Below the pieces are notes generated by a model. It had not been told where the DNA came from and did no database searches. It saw only the letters and a list, made by a program, of their open reading frames with translations. A stretch of 7,163 bases of DNA from JBCCIM01 sp045106435 (GTDB taxonomy: Bacteria; Bacteroidota; Rhodothermia; Rhodothermales; JAHQVL01). Each line of letters opens with the position of its first letter. The first letter of the stretch is position 1. The stretch spans positions 1 through 7,163 of the forward strand of contig JBGCEN010000522.1 of the NCBI GenBank assembly GCA_045106435.1, written 5' to 3'. The translations under genes and the position numbers were made by a program. Positions 1 through 5,845 of the stretch are shown piece by piece.

Positions 1-1
1 C

Positions 2-568
2 TGGCGAGGAAAGGACAACAAAACAAGGCAAGGCCCTTTATTCCCCGCCACGTATATAAGCTGGAATGACATTCAGAAATTTCTATCCAAACTCAATGCA
101 CGTGATGACCAGTATATTTACAGTTTACCTTCCTCAGCACAGTGGGAGCATGCTTGCCGTGCCGGAAGTCAGGATATTTACAGCTTCGGCGATGACTCCA
201 CTGCACTAAAAGCGTTTGCATGGTATTATTTCAATACTGTTGAACAAAAGCAACTTCATCCTCAACAGGTTGGCCAAAAGCTTCCGAATAAATGGGGGAT
301 TTACGACTTACATGGAAACGTTGCAGAATGGGTAAGTGACCATAAAATCACCGGCGAAGTTATCGGAACTGGCGGTGTAATTTCTAACCCCAGAACAATC
401 GCATCGGATGCAGACCAAAGAGTAGCCAGAGGTAGTTATTTCCATCAGTACGCAAAATCCTCCGGTGTCGAAAGCTATTTTGAATTTAGTCCTGACATGA
501 AGCATGCCGGTCTTGGTTTTCGGCTCATCCGCAAGCCAACGATAAAACGGTCAAATCTTGATGATTAA
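2..568 (+). CDS. FGE/SUMF1-fold protein, C-terminal part, active-site cysteines absent (5' partial)
   Basis: This frame is open from the window edge to TAA at 566-568, giving 188 residues; the start lies outside. It has the landmarks of the formylglycine-generating-enzyme (FGE-sulfatase, SUMF1) fold in order: a YISWNDIQKF segment (residues 18-27), LPSSAQWEHACRAGS (42-55 region) matching the family's LPTEAEWEYAARGG, GIYDLHGNVAEW at 296-331, an RGSYF segment at 428-442 in place of RGGSW, and a closing GLGFRL at 509-526. True FGEs carry two catalytic cysteines just after RGGSW; here that stretch reads RGSYFHQYAKSS with none. It is therefore unlikely to activate sulfatases. FGE-like domains without cysteines are used in binding or in other enzymes, often fused to further domains upstream, which cannot be seen here. 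No sulfatase is visible nearby. The gene converges on the tannase-family gene. The fold call is firm; the function is unknown. Confidence 0.85.
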   Translation, partial: WRGKDNKTRQGPLFPATYISWNDIQKFLSKLNARDDQYIYSLPSSAQWEHACRAGSQDIYSFGDDSTALKAFAWYYFNTVEQKQLHPQQVGQKLPNKWGIYDLHGNVAEWVSDHKITGEVIGTGGVISNPRTIASDADQRVARGSYFHQYAKSSGVESYFEFSPDMKHAGLGFRLIRKPTIKRSNLDD

Positions 569-655
569 TCACATTTGCAAGTGCTAAATCGTACTTCAAC
601 TACATGATTCATAGTTAATGCTATTCAGCGAAGTCAACAAAATACTTCACTGCCT

Positions 656-690
656 TACGCAACCTTGAACCGTGAACACTAAACCCGGAA
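656..690. repeat. Degenerate 7-bp tandem repeat, consensus CCNTGAA-like
   Basis: Reading in steps of seven gives TACGCAA (656-662), CCTTGAA (663-669), CCGTGAA (670-676), CACTAAA (677-683) and CCCGGAA (684-690). Four clear units and one weak one all end in AA and share the spacing. The array lies between the convergent FGE-like and tannase genes, three bases from the hairpin at 694-718. Degenerate heptamer arrays are a known class of short tandem repeat in some bacterial intergenic regions; assignment to that class is inference. Confidence 0.5.
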
Positions 691-693
691 CAC

Positions 694-718
694 GTCCCAG
701 ATAATCTTTATCTGGGAC
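694..718. terminator. Perfect 11-bp hairpin between convergent genes, without a T-tract
   Basis: GTCCCAGATAA (694-704), loop TCT (705-707) and TTATCTGGGAC (708-718) form a perfect 11-bp stem with a 3-base loop. TTA at 708-710 is the complement of the tannase TAA stop codon, so the stop sits in the stem next to the loop. Its position between converging genes suits a bidirectional terminator or 3'-end stabiliser. Neither side is followed by a T-run, so it is not a textbook intrinsic terminator, and its role remains inferred. Confidence 0.5.
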
Positions 719-2261
719 GCCCATCAGCCGCCGGCGCGACACACTCAAAACTCTCCAGCGTGCTGCCATCACCGTTTCCATTGTAAATTGCCTCTGTCGG
801 ATAGGCACATACAGGTCGCTGCATTTTTATTGCGCCGGCTTCTATCTTTGTCGCAACAACTTCATCAGGTGCTTTATTCTGCTCAACCCATTCCTGGATT
901 GTACTCAACCAATCAACCACATCTGCCCCGGGGCCCCCACTACAGTGGGCAACACCTGGCAGCAAAAAAAGGCGGGTAAAGTCTTCTGCAGACCGGGTCT
1001 TTTCTTGCACCTCCTCGAAGTACTCAACGATACCGAGTGCTGTTAGGGCTGCATCAGACCAGCCTGTCCAGTAGATGATTTTTCCATCCGACACATTAAA
1101 ATGGGACAGATTTGAATCAGTTGCATCGAGCACATGGGTAGTATGCCGGGCGTCTTGCTGCCAGTTGGAAAAATCATAGGTCGTATAATCCCAGTCGTGA
1201 TCATCAAACATCATGTATTTGAACAACGCTGTGCCCATAACAAACTGGAGACTCGGTTGCCCGGGACCAAAGGCATCTTCCCGACCAACCACCCATAAAT
1301 CCCACGCATCTTTTTGCGCCTCGCCCCCAAAAGGAAAACCAGGATGAATGCGCTCCCCATTGACCAGGGGGCCTGCATAAACGGTTTTAATGGCATGCAA
1401 CTCTTTTGCGGTTATGCAGCCGGCCCCTTCGCTATCATTTGTACATCTCGGCAGATCCTCAGGCTTAAACGTACACTTCCGGGGATCATTCAGAATGCCG
1501 TCTTCCAGTTGATCGATGGCGTCACATTTTTTCAATATCGCGCCCTCCAGTAACCGCTGGGTTTGCGGCCGTACGATAGGCACCAGTACACCATTATCCT
1601 TCTCATACATCGCTTGCGCATTTTGCACATACTGCGCGGCAAGGCCCGACCAATTAAACGCCGGCGCGCCGGCTACGATACCATCAAAATCATCAGGGTA
1701 CCGTTGAGACGCCATCATCCCCTGCCCACCACCTCGTGAACAGCCGATAAAGTAGGAATATGCTATATCACGATCGTAATGTATTCTCATGATTGTTTTG
1801 GCGGTTTGTGCGGTCAAATGGACAGCGCGGTGACCAAAATTGATTTCCCGGTCTTCACGATTGTACGCCCACGAAGCCTGGGTGCCCGTTCCTTTGTGTC
1901 CGGTATCTGTGCCAACGGTAGCAAAGCCTTTGTGGAGTAAATCTGGTACGAAGTCCAAAGCCTGGTTTTGTACACTGCCGGCAAATCCCCTGCCGCCTCC
2001 CATCACAAAACGACCATTCCACGAGCCAGACACAGGCAGCAACAGCTCGAAACGAATTTCAGTATCAATGGTCCCCCGCACGAGGCAATGTGCCGGCTGC
2101 TTAAAACTTGCCCTTTGCATTTCAGCCACATCAATCCTGAACCCGCTCCACCTCATTTCACTCAATGCCTTGCAACGCGGTAGTGCTTCTGTAAAAGCAT
2201 AGGCCGGTTGTCCCACAACAAACAGAAGAGTCAACGCCAGAATCTTGTAGATTTTGTTCAT
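708..2261 (-). CDS. Secreted tannase/feruloyl esterase family alpha/beta hydrolase
   Basis: This 517-residue protein belongs to the tannase/feruloyl esterase family, which cleaves ester bonds of phenolic acids such as gallate or ferulate esters; bacterial MHETase is a relative. Residues 1-22 form a signal peptide (KIYK, hydrophobic core, cleavage after AYA), with no lipobox, so the enzyme is probably periplasmic or secreted. The nucleophile elbow is G-C-S-R-G-G with Ser175; the acid is probably Asp403 in YWTGWSDAAL; the base is His439 in GVAHCSGGPG. Cys174 and Cys440 flank Ser and His and match the family's CS-D-HC arrangement, where a disulfide holds the triad together. Ten cysteines in all fit an exported, disulfide-rich protein. 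The CDAIDQLEDGILNDP stretch (246-260) resembles the family's calcium-binding loop in the lid domain. Length is normal for the family. The ATG start fits the signal peptide; no Shine-Dalgarno is seen before it. The family call is firm; the substrate cannot be read from sequence. Confidence 0.93.
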   Translation of the reverse strand: MNKIYKILALTLLFVVGQPAYAFTEALPRCKALSEMRWSGFRIDVAEMQRASFKQPAHCLVRGTIDTEIRFELLLPVSGSWNGRFVMGGGRGFAGSVQNQALDFVPDLLHKGFATVGTDTGHKGTGTQASWAYNREDREINFGHRAVHLTAQTAKTIMRIHYDRDIAYSYFIGCSRGGGQGMMASQRYPDDFDGIVAGAPAFNWSGLAAQYVQNAQAMYEKDNGVLVPIVRPQTQRLLEGAILKKCDAIDQLEDGILNDPRKCTFKPEDLPRCTNDSEGAGCITAKELHAIKTVYAGPLVNGERIHPGFPFGGEAQKDAWDLWVVGREDAFGPGQPSLQFVMGTALFKYMMFDDHDWDYTTYDFSNWQQDARHTTHVLDATDSNLSHFNVSDGKIIYWTGWSDAALTALGIVEYFEEVQEKTRSAEDFTRLFLLPGVAHCSGGPGADVVDWLSTIQEWVEQNKAPDEVVATKIEAGAIKMQRPVCAYPTEAIYNGNGDGSTLESFECVAPAADGRPR

Positions 2262-2266
2262 GGATT

Positions 2267-2301
2267 GAGAGTTTTCAGTTAACAGTAATCAGTTTTCAGT
2301 T
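2267..2301. repeat. Degenerate 7-bp tandem repeat, consensus TTCAGTT (minus strand AACTGAA)
   Basis: Reading in steps of seven on the plus strand gives GAGAGTT (2267-2273), TTCAGTT (2274-2280), AACAGTA (2281-2287), ATCAGTT (2288-2294) and TTCAGTT (2295-2301), i.e. five units, two identical. It starts 5 bp upstream of the tannase-family start codon and so occupies that gene's leader or promoter. Its unit differs from the heptamer array at the gene's other end (656-690), but period and copy number are alike. Confidence 0.55.
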
Positions 2302-2569
2302 CTTAGGTTGTGATTTGGCAAGAGGTTTAAAGAAAATGGAACACCGTGCCATGCTGCCTTTAGATAGAGGCTTTAACGCGCCGACGGAGACTCACGTCTA
2401 CGCATCAGCAAAGCGAAGAAAGTTTGCCGGCACTACGCGAGGTCATCAACAAATCACGTCATCAACCATCTTCCTTTCGTCTCGTTGGTACCCGCCAGAC
2501 AAAATCAGTTCATCATTGCACCTGAAGCCATCCTATTCTCTTTACCTCACAGACTTGTAATACTTCTCC

Positions 2570-2612
2570 CTACACAATTGTAGAGGTGCAGACTACACGC
2601 ACCTGGGTGTAG
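2570..2612. repeat. Two adjacent CTACAC/GTAG palindromes with alternative pairings
   Basis: CTACA (2570-2574) pairs with TGTAG (2579-2583) across four bases, around the 8-bp palindrome ACAATTGT. Ten bases on, CTACAC (2593-2598) pairs with GTGTAG (2607-2612) across eight bases. AGGTGC (2584-2589) can also pair with GCACCT (2599-2604), which would compete with the second hairpin. The pair lies about 95-140 bp before ccoN. A dimeric-regulator operator pair or a folded leader are both possible; neither is shown. Confidence 0.4.
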
Positions 2613-2652
2613 CGCCTGTCATGCAGTTTTGACATTCAGCGGTTTCTTAAGC

Positions 2653-2708
2653 ACATCTTTTATTGAATAAACCTCCTGAATTCGGCACCTAGTACATCTT
2701 ATTGAATA
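2653..2708 (+). repeat. Imperfect direct repeat reaching the ccoN start codon
   Basis: ACATCTT-TT-ATTGAATA at 2653-2669 recurs as ACATCTT-ATTGAATA at 2694-2708, the same 15 bases apart from a 2-base insertion in the first copy. The second copy ends on the A of the ccoN ATG and contains an in-frame TTG at 2702, which is why the start is ambiguous. No Shine-Dalgarno sequence precedes either candidate start. Confidence 0.55.
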
Positions 2709-4195
2709 TGGAACCTACTCAGACTGAATCAAGCGTTGGGCATCCGCAAAAAAAAGGCCAACGACTCGGGCAGATCGAACAGTTTGCCTACGATGACAAA
2801 ATAGTGCGTTGGTTCGTGCTTGCGACCCTCCTTTGGGGTTTTGTGGGTATGCTCGTGGGCGTTCTGATCGCTTTACAACTTCCTTTTTGGCAAGCAAATA
2901 TGGGTGAGTATCTCAGTTACGGAAGGCTGAGACCGCTACACACCAATGCTGTTATTTTTGCCTTCGCCGGCAATGCCATCTTTGCCGCCATCTACTATTC
3001 AACCCAGCGCTTATGCCGCGCCAGGATGTTTAGCGATCTAATGAGCAAGATACATTTCTGGGGATGGCAAGCCATTATTGTATCAGCCGCCATTACGCTG
3101 CCGGCAGGCTTTTCCACCAGTAAGGAATATGCGGAGTTGGAATGGCCCATTGATATCGCAATCACACTGGTTTGGGTTATTTTTGCTTTCAACTTCTTTG
3201 GAACGCTGAGGAATCGACGGGAAAAGCACATGTATGTGGCCCTGTGGTTTTACATCGCAACGATCATCACCGTTGCTGTACTACATCTGGGTAACAGTCT
3301 GGCGGTTCCGTGGTCAGCGATGAATAGCTACCCCGTTTATTCAGGCGTGCAAGATGCATTCATTCAATGGTGGTATGGACACAACGCGGTGGCGTTTTTC
3401 TTAACAACACCGTTTTTGGGCCTGATGTACTACTTCCTGCCCAAAGCTGCCGAACGCCCAGTGTTCTCCTATCGCCTCTCGATTGTACACTTCTGGAGCC
3501 TGGTCTTCATTTACATCTGGGCAGGACCGCATCACCTCAATTACACATCACTCCCTGAGTGGGCCGTAACAATGGGGATGGTGTTTTCCGTGATGCTCTG
3601 GATGCCGAGTTGGGGAGGGATGATCAACGGTTTATTCACCTTGCGCGGCGCCTGGCACAAATTACGGGACAGCGTTGTGCTGAAGATGTTTGTGATCGGG
3701 ATCACGTTCTATGGCATGTCTACGTTTGAAGGCCCACTGCTCTCTATTAAAAGCGTCAATGCCCTGAGTCACTACACCGACTGGACCATCGGCCATGTAC
3801 ACGCCGGCGCTTTGGGCTGGAATGGCTTTATGATCTTCGGGATGATTTACTGGCTCGTGCCGCGTCTGTGGAAGCAGGAGCTTTGGAGTGACAAGCTGGC
3901 GAATGCGCATTTCTGGACCGGTACCATTGGCATCCTGCTTTATGTGTTCTCTATGTACACCGCCGGCATTACACAGGGCTTGATGTGGCGTGCATTTGAT
4001 GAAGCCGGTCGCTTGCTCTATCCCGATTTTATGGAAACAGTTGTACAGATCGTCCCAATGTATTGGGGACGCATGATCGGAGGCTCGCTGTATCTCACAG
4101 GCACGATTCTAATGATTTTCAATGTCTACAAAACCATTCAGAACGCTCCCAAAGAGTTACCGGATCCAGTATTTGAGGCACCACGCGCAGTCTAA
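2708..4195 (+). CDS. ccoN: cbb3-type cytochrome c oxidase subunit I (CcoN)
   Basis: CcoN is the catalytic core of the C-type haem-copper oxidase: it reduces O2 to water in the membrane and pumps protons. From ATG 2708 it has 495 residues with about twelve hydrophobic segments. All key ligands are visible and their spacing matches characterised CcoN: His78 (RPLHTN) and His365 for low-spin haem b, His363 (IGHVHAG) for haem b3, His225 (WWYGHN), His275 and His276 (AGPHH) for CuB, and Tyr269, 44 residues after His225, as the helix-VII tyrosine that cross-links to a CuB histidine in this type. Glu341 in STFEGP corresponds to the conserved proton-path glutamate. A TTG at 2702 in the same frame would add two residues; I prefer the ATG. 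It heads the cco cluster, 77 bp before ccoO. Unlike the ccoNO fusions found in some Bacteroidota, N and O are separate here. Confidence 0.98.
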   Translation: MEPTQTESSVGHPQKKGQRLGQIEQFAYDDKIVRWFVLATLLWGFVGMLVGVLIALQLPFWQANMGEYLSYGRLRPLHTNAVIFAFAGNAIFAAIYYSTQRLCRARMFSDLMSKIHFWGWQAIIVSAAITLPAGFSTSKEYAELEWPIDIAITLVWVIFAFNFFGTLRNRREKHMYVALWFYIATIITVAVLHLGNSLAVPWSAMNSYPVYSGVQDAFIQWWYGHNAVAFFLTTPFLGLMYYFLPKAAERPVFSYRLSIVHFWSLVFIYIWAGPHHLNYTSLPEWAVTMGMVFSVMLWMPSWGGMINGLFTLRGAWHKLRDSVVLKMFVIGITFYGMSTFEGPLLSIKSVNALSHYTDWTIGHVHAGALGWNGFMIFGMIYWLVPRLWKQELWSDKLANAHFWTGTIGILLYVFSMYTAGITQGLMWRAFDEAGRLLYPDFMETVVQIVPMYWGRMIGGSLYLTGTILMIFNVYKTIQNAPKELPDPVFEAPRAV

Positions 4196-4272
4196 TTTTC
4201 GAGCACGACTCCAACAACTGTACCTGCTGAGTTGAATCTATTGAGCAGGACATCAAACCTCTATTAATTGAT

Positions 4273-4968
4273 ATGAAACGATACATTAGCCTCGGAGGCC
4301 GGCATCGAAAACTGGAAGGTTGGCCGCTCTTGTTTACCGTTCTTGTAACCTTGTCTGTTCTAATCGGAGGAGCCGTAGAGTTTATACCGCTGGTATTGGT
4401 AGAAGGTAATGTGCCAACCATCCAAAGCGTCAAACCATGGACCCCTTTAGAACTAACTGGCCGCGATCTATATATCCGAGAGGGTTGCAATAACTGCCAC
4501 TCCCAGCAAGTGCGCCCCTTCATGCACGAACTGGAGCGCTACGGGGAATACTCTAAACCCGGCGAAGCCATTTATGACCGTCCCTTTCTTTGGGGCTCAA
4601 AACGTACAGGCCCTGACCTTTCAAGGGTAGGTGGCAAGTACCCACATCTATGGCACGTCCGCCACATGGAAGATCCCCGTTCAACCAGTCCTCGCTCTAT
4701 TATGCCCCCCTACAACTGGTTGCTTACGAAAGAGCTAAATCTGTCGCATTTGCCCTCAAAAATAAGGGTACTGCAGCGCATGGGGACTCCGTATCCAGAC
4801 GGATTTGACGTCCGTGCAATCGATGATGCCAAAGCGCAGGCGCAGACCATTGCTTCGGAAGTAAGTGCGCAGGGTGGGCCGGCAGGATTGGAAAGCAAAG
4901 AAATTGTCGCCATGGTCGCCTATCTCCAGCGATTAGGGGCCGACTTGAAAGCCAGTTCAGGAGACTAA
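4273..4968 (+). CDS. ccoO: cbb3-type cytochrome c oxidase subunit II, mono-haem cytochrome c (CcoO)
   Basis: CcoO passes electrons from CcoP or soluble donors to CcoN. The 231-residue product has one N-terminal membrane anchor (about residues 17-43) followed by a periplasmic cytochrome c domain. The single haem site is CNNCH at residues 72-76, within the family's typical EGCNNCHSQQVRPF context; Met144 in SIMPPYNWL is the probable distal ligand. The segment running through TGPDLSRVGGKYP and WHVRHMEDPRS is highly typical of CcoO. Length is normal to slightly short. The ATG at 4273 gives a proper anchor; the 77-bp gap before it shows no clear ribosome binding site but holds short complementary stretches (CCTGCT 4223-4228 with AGCAGG 4244-4249) too weak to call. 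It probably shares a transcript with ccoN and ccoQ. Confidence 0.98.
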   Translation: MKRYISLGGRHRKLEGWPLLFTVLVTLSVLIGGAVEFIPLVLVEGNVPTIQSVKPWTPLELTGRDLYIREGCNNCHSQQVRPFMHELERYGEYSKPGEAIYDRPFLWGSKRTGPDLSRVGGKYPHLWHVRHMEDPRSTSPRSIMPPYNWLLTKELNLSHLPSKIRVLQRMGTPYPDGFDVRAIDDAKAQAQTIASEVSAQGGPAGLESKEIVAMVAYLQRLGADLKASSGD

Positions 4969-5004
4969 CAACGCGTATCCAGATCAAAAAAGCCAACCAG
5001 AATC

Positions 5005-5160
5005 ATGCTTAAAGAAGTTATTCGATCAATAGACAGTGGCGTGCTGCCACTCATCGGGTTGTTCTGCTTTCTGATCGCGTTCATCGTGGTCGTGGTATGG
5101 GCAATGTCCATGAAAAAAGAAGACAGAAATGCTGCCAAGCAACAGCCATTGCATAATTAA
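5005..5160 (+). CDS. ccoQ: Small cbb3 oxidase subunit, CcoQ/FixQ-like
   Basis: An ATG at 5005 opens a 51-residue frame ending in TAA at 5158-5160. The product has a short polar start, one hydrophobic helix (about residues 13-35, with a run of Val and Ile), then a charged tail (KKEDRNAAKQQ). Size, topology and place between ccoO and ccoP match CcoQ, the single-helix subunit reported to stabilise the oxidase or CcoP assembly. Sequence conservation in CcoQ is low, so position carries much of the call. It starts 36 bp after ccoO and ends 60 bp before ccoP. Its last codons (CAT AAT TAA) form the first copy of a repeated GCATAATTAA motif that continues past the gene. Confidence 0.85.
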   Translation: MLKEVIRSIDSGVLPLIGLFCFLIAFIVVVVWAMSMKKEDRNAAKQQPLHN

Positions 5161-5193
5161 TAACAGCATAATTAAAGCTGCATAATTAAAGCT
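5151..5193 (+). repeat. GCATAATTAA repeated three times over the ccoQ stop and ccoQ-ccoP spacer
   Basis: GCATAATTAA occurs at 5151-5160 (the ccoQ 3' end including its stop), 5166-5175 and 5180-5189. Copies two and three belong to a perfect 14-bp tandem duplication of GCATAATTAAAGCT (5166-5179 and 5180-5193). This looks like slippage that amplified the end of ccoQ into the 60-bp AT-rich spacer before ccoP. The reading frame of ccoQ is not affected. Confidence 0.8.
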
Positions 5194-5220
5194 GAACTGA
5201 AATTATAATACACCCTGGAT

Positions 5221-5817
5221 ATGGAAAAGAATAAACCGAAAGAAAACGAATCTGAAGACCAGATCATCCATGGTCACCAGTACGACGGGATTCAGGAATA
5301 CGACAATCCAATGCCCGGCTGGTGGGTCTGGATGTTTATTGGCTCCTTCTTCTTTGCCATCTATTATTTGGTTGGCATGGAGACTGGATATATTAATACC
5401 TATACCGACGACCTGGAGGAAAACCTGGCAGAGCTGGAATCGGTGCGCACAGCCTTCGCTGCCAGCCAGCCTGTTTTTTCTGTGGACGAAGCAACCTTGA
5501 ATGCCTACGCCACGGATCAGGCAAAGATTGATGCCGGCGCAGCACTTTTCACAGCACAATGCGCCGCCTGCCACGGTGCTGAAGGCCAGGGCTTGATCGG
5601 CCCCAACCTTACAGACGCATACTGGATCAAGGGAGGTACAGGGATTGATATCTACACCAGTATTTCCAAGGGCAGTCTTGAAAAAGGCATGCCACCATGG
5701 GAAGCCGTATTCAATGAAGTGGAACGGGCCGAATTGGTCGCATTCATTCAGTCACTTGAGGGCACCACGCCGCCAAATCCCAAAGCTGCCGAAGGAGAAT
5801 TGGTGGAGCAAAGCTAG
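5221..5817 (+). CDS. ccoP: cbb3-type cytochrome c oxidase subunit III, short mono-haem form (CcoP)
   Basis: CcoP is the membrane-anchored cytochrome c that takes electrons from the bc1 complex or soluble carriers and passes them to CcoO. The 198-residue product begins with a cytosolic stretch holding the diagnostic HQYDGIQEYDNPMPGWW (residues 19-35), then one membrane helix (about 34-53), an acidic, probably helical linker (62-75), and one cytochrome c domain (about 100-182) with CAACH at 114-118 and Met157 in KGMPPW as probable sixth ligand. Canonical CcoP is roughly 300 residues with two CxxCH motifs; here there is only one, and the frame closes cleanly at TAG 5815-5817 after a Pro/Glu-rich tail. 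The sequence after the stop encodes no second haem domain that I can see, so this looks like a true short form, not a frameshift. The ATG at 5221 follows the 60-bp repeat-containing spacer. Confidence 0.95.
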   Translation: MEKNKPKENESEDQIIHGHQYDGIQEYDNPMPGWWVWMFIGSFFFAIYYLVGMETGYINTYTDDLEENLAELESVRTAFAASQPVFSVDEATLNAYATDQAKIDAGAALFTAQCAACHGAEGQGLIGPNLTDAYWIKGGTGIDIYTSISKGSLEKGMPPWEAVFNEVERAELVAFIQSLEGTTPPNPKAAEGELVEQS

Positions 5818-5845
5818 AGCAAACAATTTCAAAGTATAGAGTAGA

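Larger units (their letters stand above)
2262..2707. other. Divergent intergenic region between the tannase gene and ccoN
   Basis: This 446-bp region must hold promoters for the leftward tannase gene and the rightward cco cluster. I see no convincing gene in it; an open frame at 2315-2560 starts at TTG and encodes a low-complexity peptide resembling nothing I know. It holds a heptamer array next to the tannase start, a 9-bp direct repeat GTCATCAAC at 2442-2450 and 2458-2466, two CTACAC-type palindromes at 2570-2612, and a direct repeat reaching the ccoN start. TTGACA at 2629-2634 matches a sigma-70 -35 box, but no good -10 follows at 16-19 bp. I found no clear FNR/ANR box (TTGAT-N4-ATCAA), the usual oxygen-responsive site before cco operons. 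Confidence 0.6.

Noticed and set aside
428..568. FGE-like C-terminus as the variable region of a diversity-generating retroelement target
   Set aside because: DGR target proteins do use this fold, but the segment is not rich in AAC-type codons, no template-repeat copy is present in the window, and no reverse transcriptase is visible.
598..648. Weak inverted repeats AACTA/TAGTT and GAAGT/ACTTC after the FGE-like gene
   Set aside because: Five-base stems in AT-rich sequence without a T-tract are not enough to call a terminator.
2315..2560. 81-residue open frame on + strand between the tannase gene and ccoN
   Set aside because: It starts at TTG with no ribosome binding site, has irregular Ser/Arg-rich composition and no recognisable domain, and overlaps probable regulatory sequence. 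I treat it as chance.
2653..2678. Perfect AGGAGGT on the minus strand (complement of ACCTCCT at 2671-2677), followed by an ATG
   Set aside because: The ATG is about 15 bases away, too far for a normal ribosome site, and the frame closes after six codons. The other starts in this window do not use Shine-Dalgarno sequences.
2560..2707. FNR/ANR box controlling ccoN
   Set aside because: TTGAC and TTGAA occur, but no TTGAT-N4-ATCAA or near match with proper spacing was found.
4215..4249. Hairpins in the ccoN-ccoO gap (CAACT/AGTTG and CCTGCT/AGCAGG)
   Set aside because: Stems are only 5-6 bp with loops of 10-15 bases and no T-run. They are probably chance and unlikely to terminate transcription inside the operon.
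4119..4523. Minus-strand open frames of 60-134 residues opposite ccoN, ccoO, ccoP and ccoG
   Set aside because: All lie antisense to genes with firm family motifs, have basic or cysteine-scattered composition, and match no known family. They are shadow frames.
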